From positions 19,321,449-19,385,448 of the forward strand of contig NW_026622930.1 of assembly GCF_023065955.2 (NCBI RefSeq): a stretch of DNA of 64,000 bases, written 5' to 3'. A model generated the notes under the pieces. The model saw only the letters and a program-made list of their open reading frames with translations. It had not been told where the DNA came from and made no database searches. Position 1 is the stretch's first letter; each line of letters opens with the position of its first letter. Origin of the DNA: Ursus arctos. Its lineage: Eukaryota; Chordata; Mammalia; Carnivora; Ursidae. Positions 1 through 12,219 of the stretch are shown here, piece after piece. A program made the position numbers and the translations under genes.

Positions 1-885
1 TGACTTAGTTTCAGATACCTACTCCTCTGGAGAAATGTTTAAACTTAATGTTTTCAAATCTGTAAAGCTTCCCCTTCATGGTAATTCTAAAATAAGTGTT
101 TTAAAAAACAGTATTTACTGGTATGTGTTTTACAATCTGATTTGTTTTTATTTACTTCTTTAAAAATGCTGAGAGTGACCCACTAAATTGATTTTTTATA
201 GTTTTGAAGTTAAAAATAATTTCTTATTCTTTTGATGAGTATAATACATATTTAGCATAAATCCATTAAACTGATAAATACTTAGATTAATTACTGTCTT
301 TCTCTAGAAAGATTTATAGAAACACAAAACTCTTCAGTGTTAAAAGTACAATAGACACCTACTAACTTTGATTGACTGAGATGATGGTTCTATGTTGTGC
401 TTTTTACCTATATAAATGACATACTATTATTATTTTATACAGTGAAGATGTATATCCATATGTGTAGATTTGTTTTGTTCATTTTTCCATGTATAATCTT
501 GACTGATCACCTTGGATGGCTTTGCCTTTTTTTGTTTGTTTGTTTTAAGATCAATCTTTTCTGATATCCTGATTACCTTCCAGAGTTGATGAGATTATTA
601 GGTGATATCAAAAAGATAAATGACAGGTGGATAATAATTTAGCAATCACTGTTGTTTCCTCTCTACCCCACTCTACAACCAATGAAGCATTAGTGATAAT
701 AAATATAAAAATTAAGCTCTATACCTCAAAAAAGAATCTCGGGATTTTTCAGGGTCCAAAACATCTCTAGAATGTTAAAAACAGCCAGTAGGATCTTAAG
801 ATGTCAATGCACTATGGAGATCAACTTTGACAAAATCTAGTAAATTGGAAGATGTAGTAGAGTTCAACTTCACCCTGTATTCTAA
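1..885. other. AT-rich unique sequence, no gene seen
   Basis: I see no recognisable repeat, exon or RNA gene here. The sequence is AT-rich with stop codons in all frames, which fits an intergenic or deep intronic position. Confidence 0.5.
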
Positions 886-892
886 TCTCTCT

Positions 893-934
<42 letters not shown>

Positions 935-935
935 C
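886..935. repeat. Compound (CT)n(CA)n microsatellite
   Basis: About ten CT units run directly into about thirteen CA units. The two opposing frames that cross it encode Ser-Leu and Thr-His or Cys-Val runs and are artefacts of the dinucleotide repeat. The tract is long enough to be length-polymorphic. Confidence 0.95.
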
Positions 936-939
936 CCCA

Positions 940-3900
940 GTACCAATCCTGCACTTGTGTTCAAGGAGATGTGTATGATATTATTTACTACAGTATTGTT
1001 CATAAAAACTGAAAAGCTAGGAGAACTAGTACTAACAGAAGAATGAATAAATAAATGTGGTATATTTGTACTTGAAATAGAGTAGTACAAGGAAAGAGCT
1101 AAAGCTGTAAGTACTGTATTAGCCAGAATAGTAGCCGCTGTGTATAACAGTTCAAATACTATAGGGATAGTTATTTCTTTACTTACAAAACATCTGAAAC
1201 AGGGATTCATCAGCTGTCAGCTTTTCTCCAAGTGGCACTTGAGGAACTAGGCTTTTTCTGTCTTGTGGTTACACCATCCTCTAGGACCTTGTCATCATCT
1301 TCATCATGCAAGCAGAAATGAAAAGATGTCAGTTAGTTAAAATCCTTGGGCCAGAAATAGCCCATCACTTCCATTCATGTTTCATTACATAGACCTCAAT
1401 CATATGGCCATACATATCTTTAAAGGCTAGCAAATAGAGTCTAGCTATATAACCCCTTCCCCCAAAAAAACATATTTAAAAAATCAGTAACTTGACAGTT
1501 TTGTTACATGTACTGACAGGCATTAGTCTTACAAACATAACATTGGGGAAAGAAGAGCAAGTTGAAAAAAGACGTGACTGATACATGTATATATAAAATT
1601 CAAATGCATGCAAACCATACAATGTTGAGGAAACATGCTTACATTATACAAATATAAAGAAATATAAAGAAATCCATGGAAATTATCAATCCCAAAATGT
1701 AAGGGCCACAAAGGCATAATTTTCTGGTGGCATTCTGTTGTGTTTCTAGGACTTTGCGTAGTGCCTGGCATAGAAGTTTAATATAGTAGTTAAAAGAATA
1801 ATACATTTGTCATTTATATACATATTCACAATATAACATATACTTACTTAATTATACTTGTCTACATATTGTAAAAACACTGTATTTATAAAGTTAGAAA
1901 TACTAAATATTATTTACCTCTGTAAATTTTGTATTTATATATGTCAATAATAAGCCGGTTGAGAAGCAACATAAATAAGGATAGTATGCATTATTTATTC
2001 ATGTGTACATCTGATTAATTTAGCAATTAGTGCTTGCCAATTAATATCTCCCTAAGCTGGTATTAAAAGGAAAAAATCTTAATTTGGCAGAATCTATTTT
2101 AAGACTGAGTAAATTAATGCTTTATTCTAACCTCAGAATAACAAACCGCCATATTTAACACACAGTTTATTCCTTACTCACCAAAAATGCATGCAAGAGC
2201 ATAGTGTGTTCCTGTACCAGGCAGTTGTAGTCATTCAGTGTCCTAAGCTGACATAAATTCTGCTATCCTCATCACATACCTAGGTTTCCCAAGGAGCTGA
2301 CAACTAATTAGCATATGAAGAAAAAAAAGCAATCATACAGGGAGGTGATTTTATGAGCCAAGCCTGGGAACTGGCATACTTTCCTTCTACTCACTTTACA
2401 TTAGTTGAAACTACATAGGACCACCCCTATCCACAGGGATTCTGGGAAATGTAATCTAGCTGTGTGTCCAAAAAAGTAAATAGTTTTAATGTACACTTAG
2501 TAGTCTCCGCTGTAGACTCAATTACCTGCTCCATCTGGAGATAGGAATTTTATTTAGAGGAATGTACAACCAAAGGATTGGGATAAAGGACTATGGATTT
2601 TGACAAAGGAACATGTGTTGAAGTTGACTGGAAAGTGCAGAGGTAGATGGAGGCATGGGCTTTGGGAACAGGTAGTTGAAACAATCAGAATTTGCATCTA
2701 TCAATGTCTTTTAGACCAAGTGGTAAGAGAAGCCTTTTGGAATGTGGGATGAGAAAGTACAAGGTTATAGACAACTCCCTAGATTTGGCCTAGGAATTGT
2801 CAGACTTTATTCCAATTAATATACTGACCATTCTTCAGCTCTTGTATAATTTCTGACTCAATATATGAAAGGAAAAATTATTTCAAAGAGGTGTTATAAA
2901 CCTGAAGTTAGCACAGAAAAAACGTCCAGAAATCCAAGGGAGCTGACAGTAACCACAGGTAGAAATTCTCACCTAAGTTAATGAGGATCAAGGAGCAAGA
3001 CATTTGAACTATGACTCTTACACAATGCCTATAAAGTAAGTCCAATAGGTTAATAACTTAATATGTTTTCGCAACAACGTCTTCGTATCTCTGGAATACA
3101 AAAAATAAATGTTTTGAAAATATGCATCATTGCTTATGTGAATTCTTGAAATGTTGTGCAGCAATACTTGAAATAAAACCAAAGGTACTTTTTCATCTCC
3201 GAAAACATCAACCATCCTATTTGCAGGAGGTATAATGAAATAAATGGTAAGAAAGCAAAATAAACACACTGAGGTTCTTTCCCTCTAAGAATCTACATTC
3301 TAATACAAGTCCTGTAAATTCTTCATGACATAGATAATTCTTTGTGGAAACGTATCTTCATTCCTTCCTTCACATAATCTCAGAGATAGCAAAACAGAAA
3401 CAGTACAGACACTGGATTCATAGCATATCTAGCAGTATTCTCTGGCTTTTGTCTAATTTTTATGATTCATAAATCTCATCTGTAAAATTAATATATCCTT
3501 CTTGCACAGTGCTTAGCACATTGCAATTTCACAAGAAGTGTTAATTGTCACTACTTCAGATTTTTTTTTTAAAGAAGGTTTTATGAAAAATACTCATTTT
3601 GGCTGATAGAAGTCTATTTGCCAAATGCTAAATAATGGTAATTTATTTATTGCCTGTATTGACGATTCTACTCAAAATGCAATTACTTAATTTTTGGCTG
3701 TTATTTTTATATTGGAGATTTTGAAAACATCAGTGATTTTTTTTTTAATCTAGCAAGATGATGACAATTGTTCTTGTACTTATTCTGATGTCTATGATAT
3801 TTGCATATGTGTTTTGGATATTTTAAATGATTATTAACTGGGAAGTGAGTTATCAGTATAAAGGTGAAAAATATAGAACAAATTAGGTTTTGAAGCAGAT

Positions 3901-4240
3901 TTTCCATTAATTCTATTTATTTGCCAATGTAACTGAATATTAGCTATTTTAAGAACATGCCCCTAAAATATAATCTTCTTTCAAGATTTCTAAATGAGAT
4001 TATGAATTGGGACATTCTATCACTGAGACTATTTATGAAAATCTTTTTCTATTTGTTTTATTCAATTAAAGACTAAATGCCAAACAGGTGTGCTTTCCTG
4101 GATCAGTGTATCATTTACAATCTAATTAGATAACAAGACCCTATAGAAATGGAGCTGCATCTTAGTCATTTGAGCTCTATGAAAATGGATCAAGAAGTAA
4201 CATTTTCACAGGTGACCTTTTTATTTTTCAGGAGTTTGCC
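940..4240. other. Mostly unique AT-rich sequence with a weak MIR relic
   Basis: No gene is seen. Around 3465-3550 the words 'catctgtaaaatta' and 'cacagtgcttagcacattg' resemble the 3' half of a plus-strand MIR, but the match is short. A stretch near 2405-2470 ('ggattctgggaaatgtaatc') resembles an old dispersed repeat that I cannot name. The rest shows no feature. Confidence 0.4.
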
Positions 4241-4245
4241 TAGAT

Positions 4246-4436
4246 TCGGAGTGAGCAAAATTTTTCTGTAAAGGGCCAGATAATAAATATTTTCAGCTTT
4301 GTGGGCTATATGGTTGTATTGAAACTACTAAACTCTGGCATTGTAGCATGAAAGCAGCCATAGAAAATACGAAAATGAATGAGTGTGGCTTTATTCTAAT
4401 AAAACTTTATTTACAAAAATAGGCTACAAGTCAGAT
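4246..4436 (+). mobile_element. hAT-Charlie non-autonomous DNA transposon (MER1-group MITE)
   Basis: The order of words is typical of the Charlie/MER1 group: 'tttttctgtaaagggccag', then 'aataaatattttcagctttg', then 'gcagccatagaaaatacg', then 'aataaaactttatttaca'. These families have no coding capacity and were moved by a Charlie transposase in early mammals. Terminal repeats are decayed, so exact ends are uncertain and I do not fix the subfamily. Confidence 0.8.
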
Positions 4437-4814
4437 CACTTGGGAGAAGAAATAGTTGATATTTTCAAATTGTTTCCATCATTTCCATCTCCATCATCCT
4501 TAAAGCTGAATATTACTTAAAACAAAACTGCACAAGTGGTTTAGTGTCTCTAAAGTAGCACATTTGTATAGATAAGGGTCGTCCAAGGACTGTGTTTTCA
4601 GGTTCTTTTAACTATGGGCTTCTTGGATCCCTCTTTCTCTTTCCATTTCTGCTCTGCTCCTGTATCTTCCAATCAATATTAACTACAACCTACCTCCACC
4701 CACACACAGACATACAGGTGAAATAACCAATATTTATTCAGAAAGATGTTAGAGCAGCTGTTGTCCTCAGCTATCTAAATCTTAAAAGGATAATTAATCT
4801 TTCTTGCTCTTGGT

Positions 4815-4818
<4 letters not shown>

Positions 4819-4853
<35 letters not shown>
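4819..4853. repeat. (CA)n microsatellite
   Basis: An uninterrupted run of about seventeen CA units follows 'ggttatta'. It is a simple dinucleotide repeat with no associated transposon tail. Confidence 0.95.
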
Positions 4854-5189
4854 AAGGAGCTGTCACTGTTATGTCAATTAGACTCCAATGACTCTGTGTT
4901 GACAATAAAAAGGCATCTCACATGACTCTTCTCTTGTTGGGACTATGGGTGGTCTAAACACCTCAAGTTCCTTGATAGGATAATTGGAAGCCATCAAACA
5001 GTAGATTTCTCTGTGGCTAAGAAAACATCAAATCTAGCAAGAGGATTTTAGAAGAATGACTCCAACTTAGGCGGAAAAAAACTATTTTTGCTTTAGATAT
5101 ATGACATTCTCTTATACGGGTGGACCACAGTGAAGCTTGCCTCATGGGGTTCACATTCCTCCTAAACATGGACTGGTCCTTGGACTTGT

Positions 5190-5645
5190 TTTCAGTATGG
5201 ATAATGTAGCAGAGGTAATGTTGTGCCAGTTCCAATACTAAACCGAAAGAATGCCCGGAAGCTTTCATCTGGGTGTTCTTAGGTGCTGAGTCTGAGTTTC
5301 CATGTATGAACTATGGCCACCCACAAAGAAGAGACCAAATGGAGAGAGACCACATGGAGAAATAGTTCCTGAAACTGTACACACCCAGAGAGAAAGGGGG
5401 GAGAAGGAGGAGAAACAGGGGAGGGGAGGAGACAGGGACAGTCTTAGCTATCCTAGTATTCTAGCTAAGGCCAACACCCCAGGAGACCTGAATGCTAAAT
5501 GCAGCTACAAAAATGTCTGCTGACAAGAACATGGGAACTGCCTAGCTGGGTCCAGCCAGACTGAAGAACTGTGAGTAAACAGAATGATGTTATTTTAATC
5601 CACTGACTTGGGGGTGGTTTGATATGTACCCATATACAACTAAAG
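5190..5645 (+). mobile_element. ERVL-MaLR solo LTR, MLT1-like
   Basis: The tail 'gtgagtaaacagaatgatg' followed by 'ccactgacttgggggtggt' and 'ttgatatgtacc' matches the 3' part of MLT1 LTRs (consensus sense: agtaaa..., tt-aagccac-tgagt-tgggggtggtttgttac). Upstream 'ctggtccttggacttg' and 'gtgccagttcc' match the middle part. No internal retroviral coding sequence is attached, so this is a solo LTR relic. The 5' boundary is approximate. Confidence 0.6.
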
Positions 5646-5649
5646 TAAA

Positions 5650-7100
5650 ATCTGGCACCTGGCAAGAGGGGATTGCTAAAACAAAACTGGAAACTGTGGC
5701 ACTGACTTTAGGAGCAGCCAGTAAGAAGAGGACCAAAGGACTCTGAGAAGAGTACTATGGGAGGCTGGGAAAGCAGTAAGGAAACCTCACTTCAGACTGA
5801 GGAAAGGGATTCAAATTATTTACTGACAGGATAATTAAAGAAACTGTCACCTACGATAATTAGCCAATGTTCCTAATAAGCTTAAGAATTTTGCTAAGGA
5901 CATTTCCATGGAGAATGCTGCAAGTGCTTATTGGCTTATTTTTGCTACGCATGAGAGGCTACAAAAAGAAGGAACTTTTCATTTTCTAACAGAATCTACA
6001 GGTAACATTTCCAATCTGAATGTTCTGGGTTGAAAAATAAAAACTTTGCATTCATAGCATCTTCATTTAGCAACAGGTTCTCAAAATAGAAATGGCCTGA
6101 AGGCAAAAATCAAATCCGGGACAAAAATCAAATATGAACTTAGGAATAAAATCAAGTCAATGACAAGCCGGTTAAGTTTCTTTCTAAAGATTTCAAAAGG
6201 TCTTAAGGCAGTGCTTCTCAAACCCTCTCAGACAAAAAAAGGGGGCTTCTAAATGATTTTAAAGACATGGCTTGTACACACTGTCCCCCAGAAGAAAGAA
6301 CCTCTGGAGATGCTGAGTAGTAAATTGTTTCATGGCTTCCTGGCTCTAGGAAGTTGGGTCTATCTTACAGAGATTTGTGAAAAAGAGTACTTGTAATTTA
6401 AATTTTAAAGGGTCCTCAACATTTTAAAAGAAATTATAAATTTGGTCTAAAAGGGACAAAGACAGTACAAAATGCAAATGAGCCTCTGAATTCCAAAACT
6501 TCTAACATGAGGAAGCAGACTTGAGAAAATTGCCCAGATGAAAACATTGACCTTTTGTTATGGAAAGTTAATTACAGATTACAAAATGAAGCAACAGGAA
6601 GAACCATTCTAAGGTGATGTGGAACAGAAACGAGCCCCAACCAATTTACATCTCCCACCCCAGGGCAGAAGGTGAGGTTGGTGCTAAATGCTTGACTGGA
6701 TCTCAAAATTCCTGTGAATTACTGAGTACTTTGTCTCCAGTTGGCCCCACCCTGCTCTCACACAAACATTTGTGTGGGAATATCTATTGCATTCCTTGTT
6801 TCCCTGCCTAACCATTAATGTTTGGTGGATTTGGAAAAGAAAACATGTTTTTTTAGTTCTAGTATTTTCTCAAAGTAATGGAATTTTACCAAGAAGTCTT
6901 ATTACTAGGACATAATTTAGATGATGAGATCCAGAACCTCAGGCCTGACTTGAAGCACTGATGGGATGAGATGTTTAAAGGTCCAGGGTAGGGGGTGAAT
7001 GTATTTTACATGTGGGAGGAATGCAAATCATTACGGTACAGAGGGAACACTACTAGATTCCAGTGAATCATGCCTTCCACTATTTATGATCTCAATAAGC
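5650..7100. other. Unique sequence, no gene seen
   Basis: No confident gene or repeat. Near 6214 'cagtgcttctcaaaccctc' looks like the end of a MER5-type hAT element, but the following 100 bases do not support it well. Confidence 0.4.
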
Positions 7101-7104
7101 ACAG

Positions 7105-7525
7105 TCTCATGTAATGCCCTCCTCCTTGAATCTAGGCTAGTCCTGCAACTTCTTTTGACCAAGAAATTGTGTTATAAATGACACTAGTCAGCTCCTAGCC
7201 TAGAACTTAAGAAGATCTCACAGCTTCCTTGTTTTGTGTGCCCTTGGGAACCCTGACTACCACTCCACCTCCATGTAAGAAGTCATGCTATTTTGATGGA
7301 AAGACCACAAAAAGAACCAAAAGAAGAGGCTATGTAGACAAAGTCCTGGAGACCTGGAAAGAAAGCATCATGTGACCTGAAAAATGCATCCACATGAGGG
7401 ACCCACTGCAAGATAAAGCAGAAGCCTAGCTTAGACTGAGAATCATGAACAAATAAAAGGGCTGTTGCTTAAACCAACAAGTTTTGGAGTGTGTTGTCAC
7501 ACAGTAATAGATAAATGAAACAAGA
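7105..7525 (+). mobile_element. ERVL-MaLR solo LTR, MLT1-like
   Basis: The blocks 'cctccttgaatctaggctag', 'cttcttttgaccaagaaat', 'ccatgtaagaagtcatgct' and the end 'cacacagtaatagataaat' plus 'gaaaca' occur in the order of an MLT1 consensus. It is well diverged, which fits an old eutherian insertion. The 60-codon frame overlapping its 5' part is not a gene. Confidence 0.75.
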
Positions 7526-7529
7526 ATCA

Positions 7530-8565
7530 TACTGTAGAAATGCGGAGTAAAGTCCCATCTCACCAGCTGAAGGAATAAATTATTAAAGGAAAACAAACAC
7601 ATATTATAAATATATGTCTATTCCATAAATGTCTTTGTCCGTATTTGTGGATGTACTTATACATATGCATATGAGTGTGTGTATATAATTAGATATATAT
7701 TATTAAGAATACAGAGCGCGTGTCCAAGCTTGATTAACTTCATTAACTCATTACTAAAGTTAGTCTGCCAGTTGATTCAAATCCATTTCATCAATTACAA
7801 TGATCTGGTATCCATGACTACAGTATCTCGGCACCCTTTTAAAATAACAGAATTATACTTACTTTTAATTTTAGCATATGTAAAATTGCAGAAAACAAAA
7901 TTCAAAAACACCAATACAACCACAACTAGTCCCTCTTAATCCACTGCACAGCACTTTCCACCCTGAACACATAAAAAGGTTGAAAACTAACATCAATTCA
8001 TCTTTTCTTTTTTTCACATAAAGGAATTAAGATATTTCTGTTATAAAAAGAACAGAGTCCTATGTTAGCTTTTTGCTTACACCCCCTCCAGTTATAAATT
8101 TGTCTTTACTAATAATTAAGCACATCTGTGAAAAAAATTAACCCTCTCAATATTGGTGAACCACCATTCCCAAAGGACTGACAATTAGCCTATGCTTTTC
8201 TGGGAATGAAAAGAGAATAGTCACCACAGTCCATTGATTTTACTGTGGATAACCTCAAAATTTCTCCTTCCAATCACGGCTATAATTACTTATATACCTG
8301 ACTTCATTCCCTTCTCTCATTATCTTTTTCTTTCTCTTCAGTATAATCCAGCTGCCATTTTCATGACATTTTCTGGACTGATCACTATAAGAGTGAGATC
8401 TGAAAGCCATGGAGGGGGCAAACACTGAGTAGTCATTCTAATACAAGAATTCATTCATTCTATTAATGGAACTAAAATGGTGACTTCCTATGTAACATCT
8501 AGTCATTTCCTAAGTTAAGAAAGTAATATTAATCAATTTTAAGCTATTTATGAAACAAATTTAAT
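7530..8565. other. AT-rich unique sequence, no gene seen
   Basis: I see short TA-rich stretches (7590-7700) and no recognisable repeat or exon. The frames of 60-86 codons here contain no recognisable domain. Confidence 0.45.
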
Positions 8566-8569
8566 AAAA

Positions 8570-8765
8570 ATCATAATTCATACACAACCATTAATCTTTA
8601 TAACCTTCTTACAAAGCAGGCATTTTTTTCCCATATCATTTGTGAGAAAGCTAAGTTTTACCAAAACTAAGTGACTTGCCACATTATACAAGTCTTAATC
8701 TGGTATTTGAACCTTTTCTCCCAGACTCCAAAATACAGGCTTTTGTACAGTACTCACCTATTCTA
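8570..8765 (-). repeat. MIR SINE relic
   Basis: Read on the plus strand, 'ttaatctttataaccttct', a core resembling 'gtgagaaagctaag', 'aagtgacttgccacat' and 'aatctggtatttgaacc' follow the reverse complement of MIR/MIRb (conserved words: taaccctatgag, gatgaggaaactgag, taagtgacttgcccaagg, tgggattcgaaccc). An ancient, highly diverged copy. Confidence 0.65.
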
Positions 8766-8769
8766 ATAC

Positions 8770-10070
8770 ATGATTTAATGCCTTCAGACTTCAACATAGC
8801 AAATCTTACGCTTACAGCTTTAAGAGTCCACAGAAATTTTAAAAAACTTGAATTAAAGGTGAAACTTAAAATAATTCTTTACCCAGTCACTTCAAATGAT
8901 ACTATGTAGTATCTAGTAATAAAATGTAAAAGTAAATAAATACCCAAGCTATTCTACACTGTTAGCATTATTCTTTGCCTTTGTCAAGAAACTTTATAAA
9001 TCTCACTTTATCCTTCTAAATCTTTGTGGTTTCCTCTCACCATTTTCCTAACTTCGAGGAAGGGAATGAAAAGAAAGAAAACAAGTGATTTCCTTAGTAT
9101 ACATACTATAGCACTTAGAAAAATCAGATTCATAACAACAACTACAACTAATTAGTACCAAAACATCTGGATCAAAAGTGAAAACTTCAACCAAACATCT
9201 ATATATTTAGAAGCATCTGTACAATTGACCAAATGACTGGATTTTCACTAATCATTTAGGAAGTACATAAATAACACCCCCTCTGCTACACATTGTCTGG
9301 TTACTGGAATATTAAATATGTAACCAGGAATGCTGCCTATTGTACGTGAGACAAGAGAGGTCAAATTAGGGCCACTTTTTTGAGAAAACGGAAGGCAATT
9401 TTAGATATTGGGCTTTTTGTACAGCCTTTTCTAATTTAACCCTAATCATATCATGTACTTTGATCTAGAAAAATGGCTCTCAAACCACATCCCGTTAGGC
9501 TACACAGACAATTCTACAGCACTCCGTTCTAATCAATCAACTCCCACTTTCCAAAGGAAACGTTACTCTATTATGAAAATTGCCACTTTGCACCTTATCT
9601 TCTGGTGGGTATGTATGTGAACTATGCAAAATTACAATAAAAACACAATTATAAGTGAACATTATTTGAAGCACAACATCTCCGGACCTTATAATAGAGT
9701 CTTTAAAAGTCTCACATACTATTGCTGCAAATAAGTTTACTAACAGTAAGCACACAACAAATAAATTATGATTAAGGTAAATCAATAGTTATTTATGGTT
9801 GAAAAGCAATCAAAGCAGCAATTCAAAACTATTTTCAATTCAAAACAATACTGATATCAAAGCATCATTTCCCCAAATTGTGGGGATTCTAATTTTCCCC
9901 TCATAACACATATTAGGAGCTTCACAGGGTAATATGGTACAACAGTCAGACTTCTTCCCTCACTTTTTAAGTATGACTTTGAAGAAAGCACAGAGTTCTC
10001 TAACCATGCTTGTTCATCAGAAAAGCAAACGTGAAACAGAAACATGACATGACATTATGGGACTGACTGA
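8770..10070. other. AT-rich unique sequence, no gene seen
   Basis: No recognisable repeat, exon or RNA. Frames on both strands are short and lack recognisable domains. Confidence 0.45.
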
Positions 10071-10079
10071 TGTATTAGT

Positions 10080-10300
10080 CTCAATTCCCCGTTCTTCCCT
10101 TCTTCCTTATATTTGCCAAGGCATCATCATGGACAACGTGTATTTCTTCTTCACTTGATTCTGGGCTTGACTACTTAAACTTTCATTGGCCCATGGAATG
10201 AGGTAGAAATCAATGCTAAATTTTGAGCCTAGGCCTTGAGAACTCTTATGTGCTCCTTGTGTCCTTTTTAAACTGTCAACACCATGAGAAGAAAAGAGTT
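10080..10300 (+). mobile_element. Partial MaLR LTR (MLT1-like) fragment
   Basis: The run 'ttcattggcccatggaatga' then 'gagcctaggccttgagaac' matches the central MLT1 words (tttggccaatgggatg..., cc-aggcctt-agag-c). Ends are not definable and the fragment is weaker than the other MLT1 copies in the window. Confidence 0.5.
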
Positions 10301-10613
10301 ATTTAATCTGTCACACTCTCCAGTAATAATTGTCTACTTGCATGGATATCGTATAAGAACTCTCACACATTATTTGGCATTAAGCATTATCCTTATCCTT
10401 ATACCATGACGTTATATTCAACACACTCATGTACAAATGCCAAGCCCGTCAGTAAATGGAGGCCAATAGTCAGCTTTTCATTTCAATCACTATCAATAAC
10501 TAATGAAAACTTTTTAATGGAGAATAAGCTATTTTAGGGAAACTTTGAGATAGAACCTAAATAAAGCAGGCCATGGAGCTAATTTCATTTGTAAAGCACC
10601 AGAGACTGAGCCA

Positions 10614-10615
<2 letters not shown>

Positions 10616-10662
<47 letters not shown>

Positions 10663-10668
10663 CGCGCG
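10616..10668. repeat. (GT)n(GC)n alternating purine-pyrimidine tract
   Basis: About nineteen GT units pass without interruption into about seven GC units. The whole 53 bases alternate purine and pyrimidine, and the CG part concentrates CpG dinucleotides in an AT-rich setting. Such tracts favour left-handed Z-DNA under negative supercoiling. Confidence 0.95.
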
Positions 10669-11386
10669 TTAATACTTAATATATTCATATGGATTTTCCG
10701 TGAACCTCCTTCAGGTACTCTGTACTTTAAAGAATGTTACTTCTTTTGATTCCATATAGCCAACTATGAGACAAATCTGTGATTTCTAATAATATATGCA
10801 TCAAGAAAACTTTGGCAATATAAATATTTATTATGCTGTAGCATGAGGAATGAATATAAAAGAATCTCAATTCAGTCATAACTGTACTCCCAGTCGAAGT
10901 GTGACAGTAAATCCAGAGATGAAATGAAAGATTTGTGGAGATGGCAGTTTGGCAGGCACATGTTACTGCCATATTGTTAGTCTTGCGGCACAGTGGGTCC
11001 CATTGTTTTTCTTTATGCCATTTACTCACATATATTTGCTTTGGTTTCCAAGTATAAGAAAAAGTGGGTTTTTTTCCAACTGCATGTTATTAGCTGGTGC
11101 TATTTCATATTGGATGTGGTTATGAATCAATCAGTAAACACGTCTCTTGACTGAGTGTAGGTTATACATAGATGATCATGAGCAGTGACGTTAAAGTAGC
11201 GGGCATCCAGGCTAAGCCTAAGGAGCGCCCCTAATAAAGCAGTGCAGCTAGTGGCCCAAGGTGTCAATTTGCATGAACTGATTTATAGGAAGGAGGAAAA
11301 CTACTAGATTCAGCGGTGGTTTTGATTTGGTGAAATAGGGAATGAAGAAGAAAGTGTGGTGCGTGTGAAGAAAGCATGGTGCATCA

Positions 11387-11586
11387 GGGCACCTTGGTGG
11401 CTCAGTCGTTAAGCGTCTGCCTTCGGCTCAGGGCGTGATCCCAGCGTTCCGGGATCGAGCCCCACATCGGGCTCCTCCGCTGGGAGCCTGCTTATTCCTC
11501 TCCCCCTCCCCCTGCTTGTGTTCCCTCTCTCGCTGGCTGTCTCTGTCAAATAAATAAATAAATAAAATCTTGAAAAAAAAAAAAAA
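11387..11586 (+). mobile_element. CAN-SINE (young, caniform SINEC1 type)
   Basis: A tRNA-Lys-like head ('ggctcagtcgttaagcgtct' and a B-box-like 'gttccgggatcgagcc') is followed by a CT-rich middle, AATAAA repeats and a poly(A) tail. Target-site duplications are visible: 'agaaagcatggtg' before and 'agaagcatggtg' after. It is mobilised in trans by L1, has an internal Pol III promoter and encodes no protein. The low divergence suggests a recent insertion. Confidence 0.95.
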
Positions 11587-12009
11587 GAAGCATGGTGTAA
11601 GTCTCCAGGCCTTTCCTTAAGAATTAACCACATGAAAATAGTGGGTGGGGTTAAAGATGTGGCGCTGTTTCACTTGAGACTCAAAGACCTGAGAACCACA
11701 ACCAGAGCAGCATCAGTACTCAAGGAGCAAAGGGAGACCTGAGAACAGAATCCATCCCTATGGGGTGGGCAATGTTAAGAGATGGCACCCTCGGCACATA
11801 TGTGTCACTGGCAGGCAGAGACCAGAAGTGGTGGGGCAATGCTGCAGAGCACGTACAGCAGGAGGCAGAGCCAGTGAGAACGGCATGTTGAGCTCTTATC
11901 AGAAAACCTCGAAGGACACTCAGAAATCACTACTTGAGAATTTGAGTTACACAGCAAGTTCTCTGCTACTACACAAGTGGGGCACTGTGAAATTTGTTGC
12001 CAGTGTGAC

Positions 12010-12215
12010 CTCACAGCTGTTGAGGCCTGGGGAAACAGGTCTCTGCCTTCAAAGGGCTCGTCATGTAATAGGGATGACAGAATACACAGGAAAAGATAAC
12101 ATAATGCAAATGCTCCTTGAGAGACACAGACAACAATTACTCTGGGATCAGAGAAGAGATAAGAGAGATAAATATGATCAAAGCTTCAACGGTGGGTTTC
12201 ATTTTACATGCTGCA
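12010..12215 (-). repeat. Possible L2 LINE relic
   Basis: Words such as 'ctctgccttcaaagggctcg' followed by 'cacaggaaaagataacata' resemble the reverse-oriented L2 3' region (ctgccctcatggagctt...). The surrounding 169-codon frame (11765-12274) has no recognisable domain and overlaps this relic, so I do not call it a gene. Confidence 0.35.
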
Positions 12216-12219
12216 TGCA

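Noticed and set aside
821..1210. 129-codon minus-strand frame with Cys-Val and Arg-Glu runs
   Set aside because: The runs are translation of the CT/CA microsatellite at 886-935.
6214..6330. Possible MER5-type element start
   Set aside because: Only the first 20 bases resemble the family; the rest does not follow.
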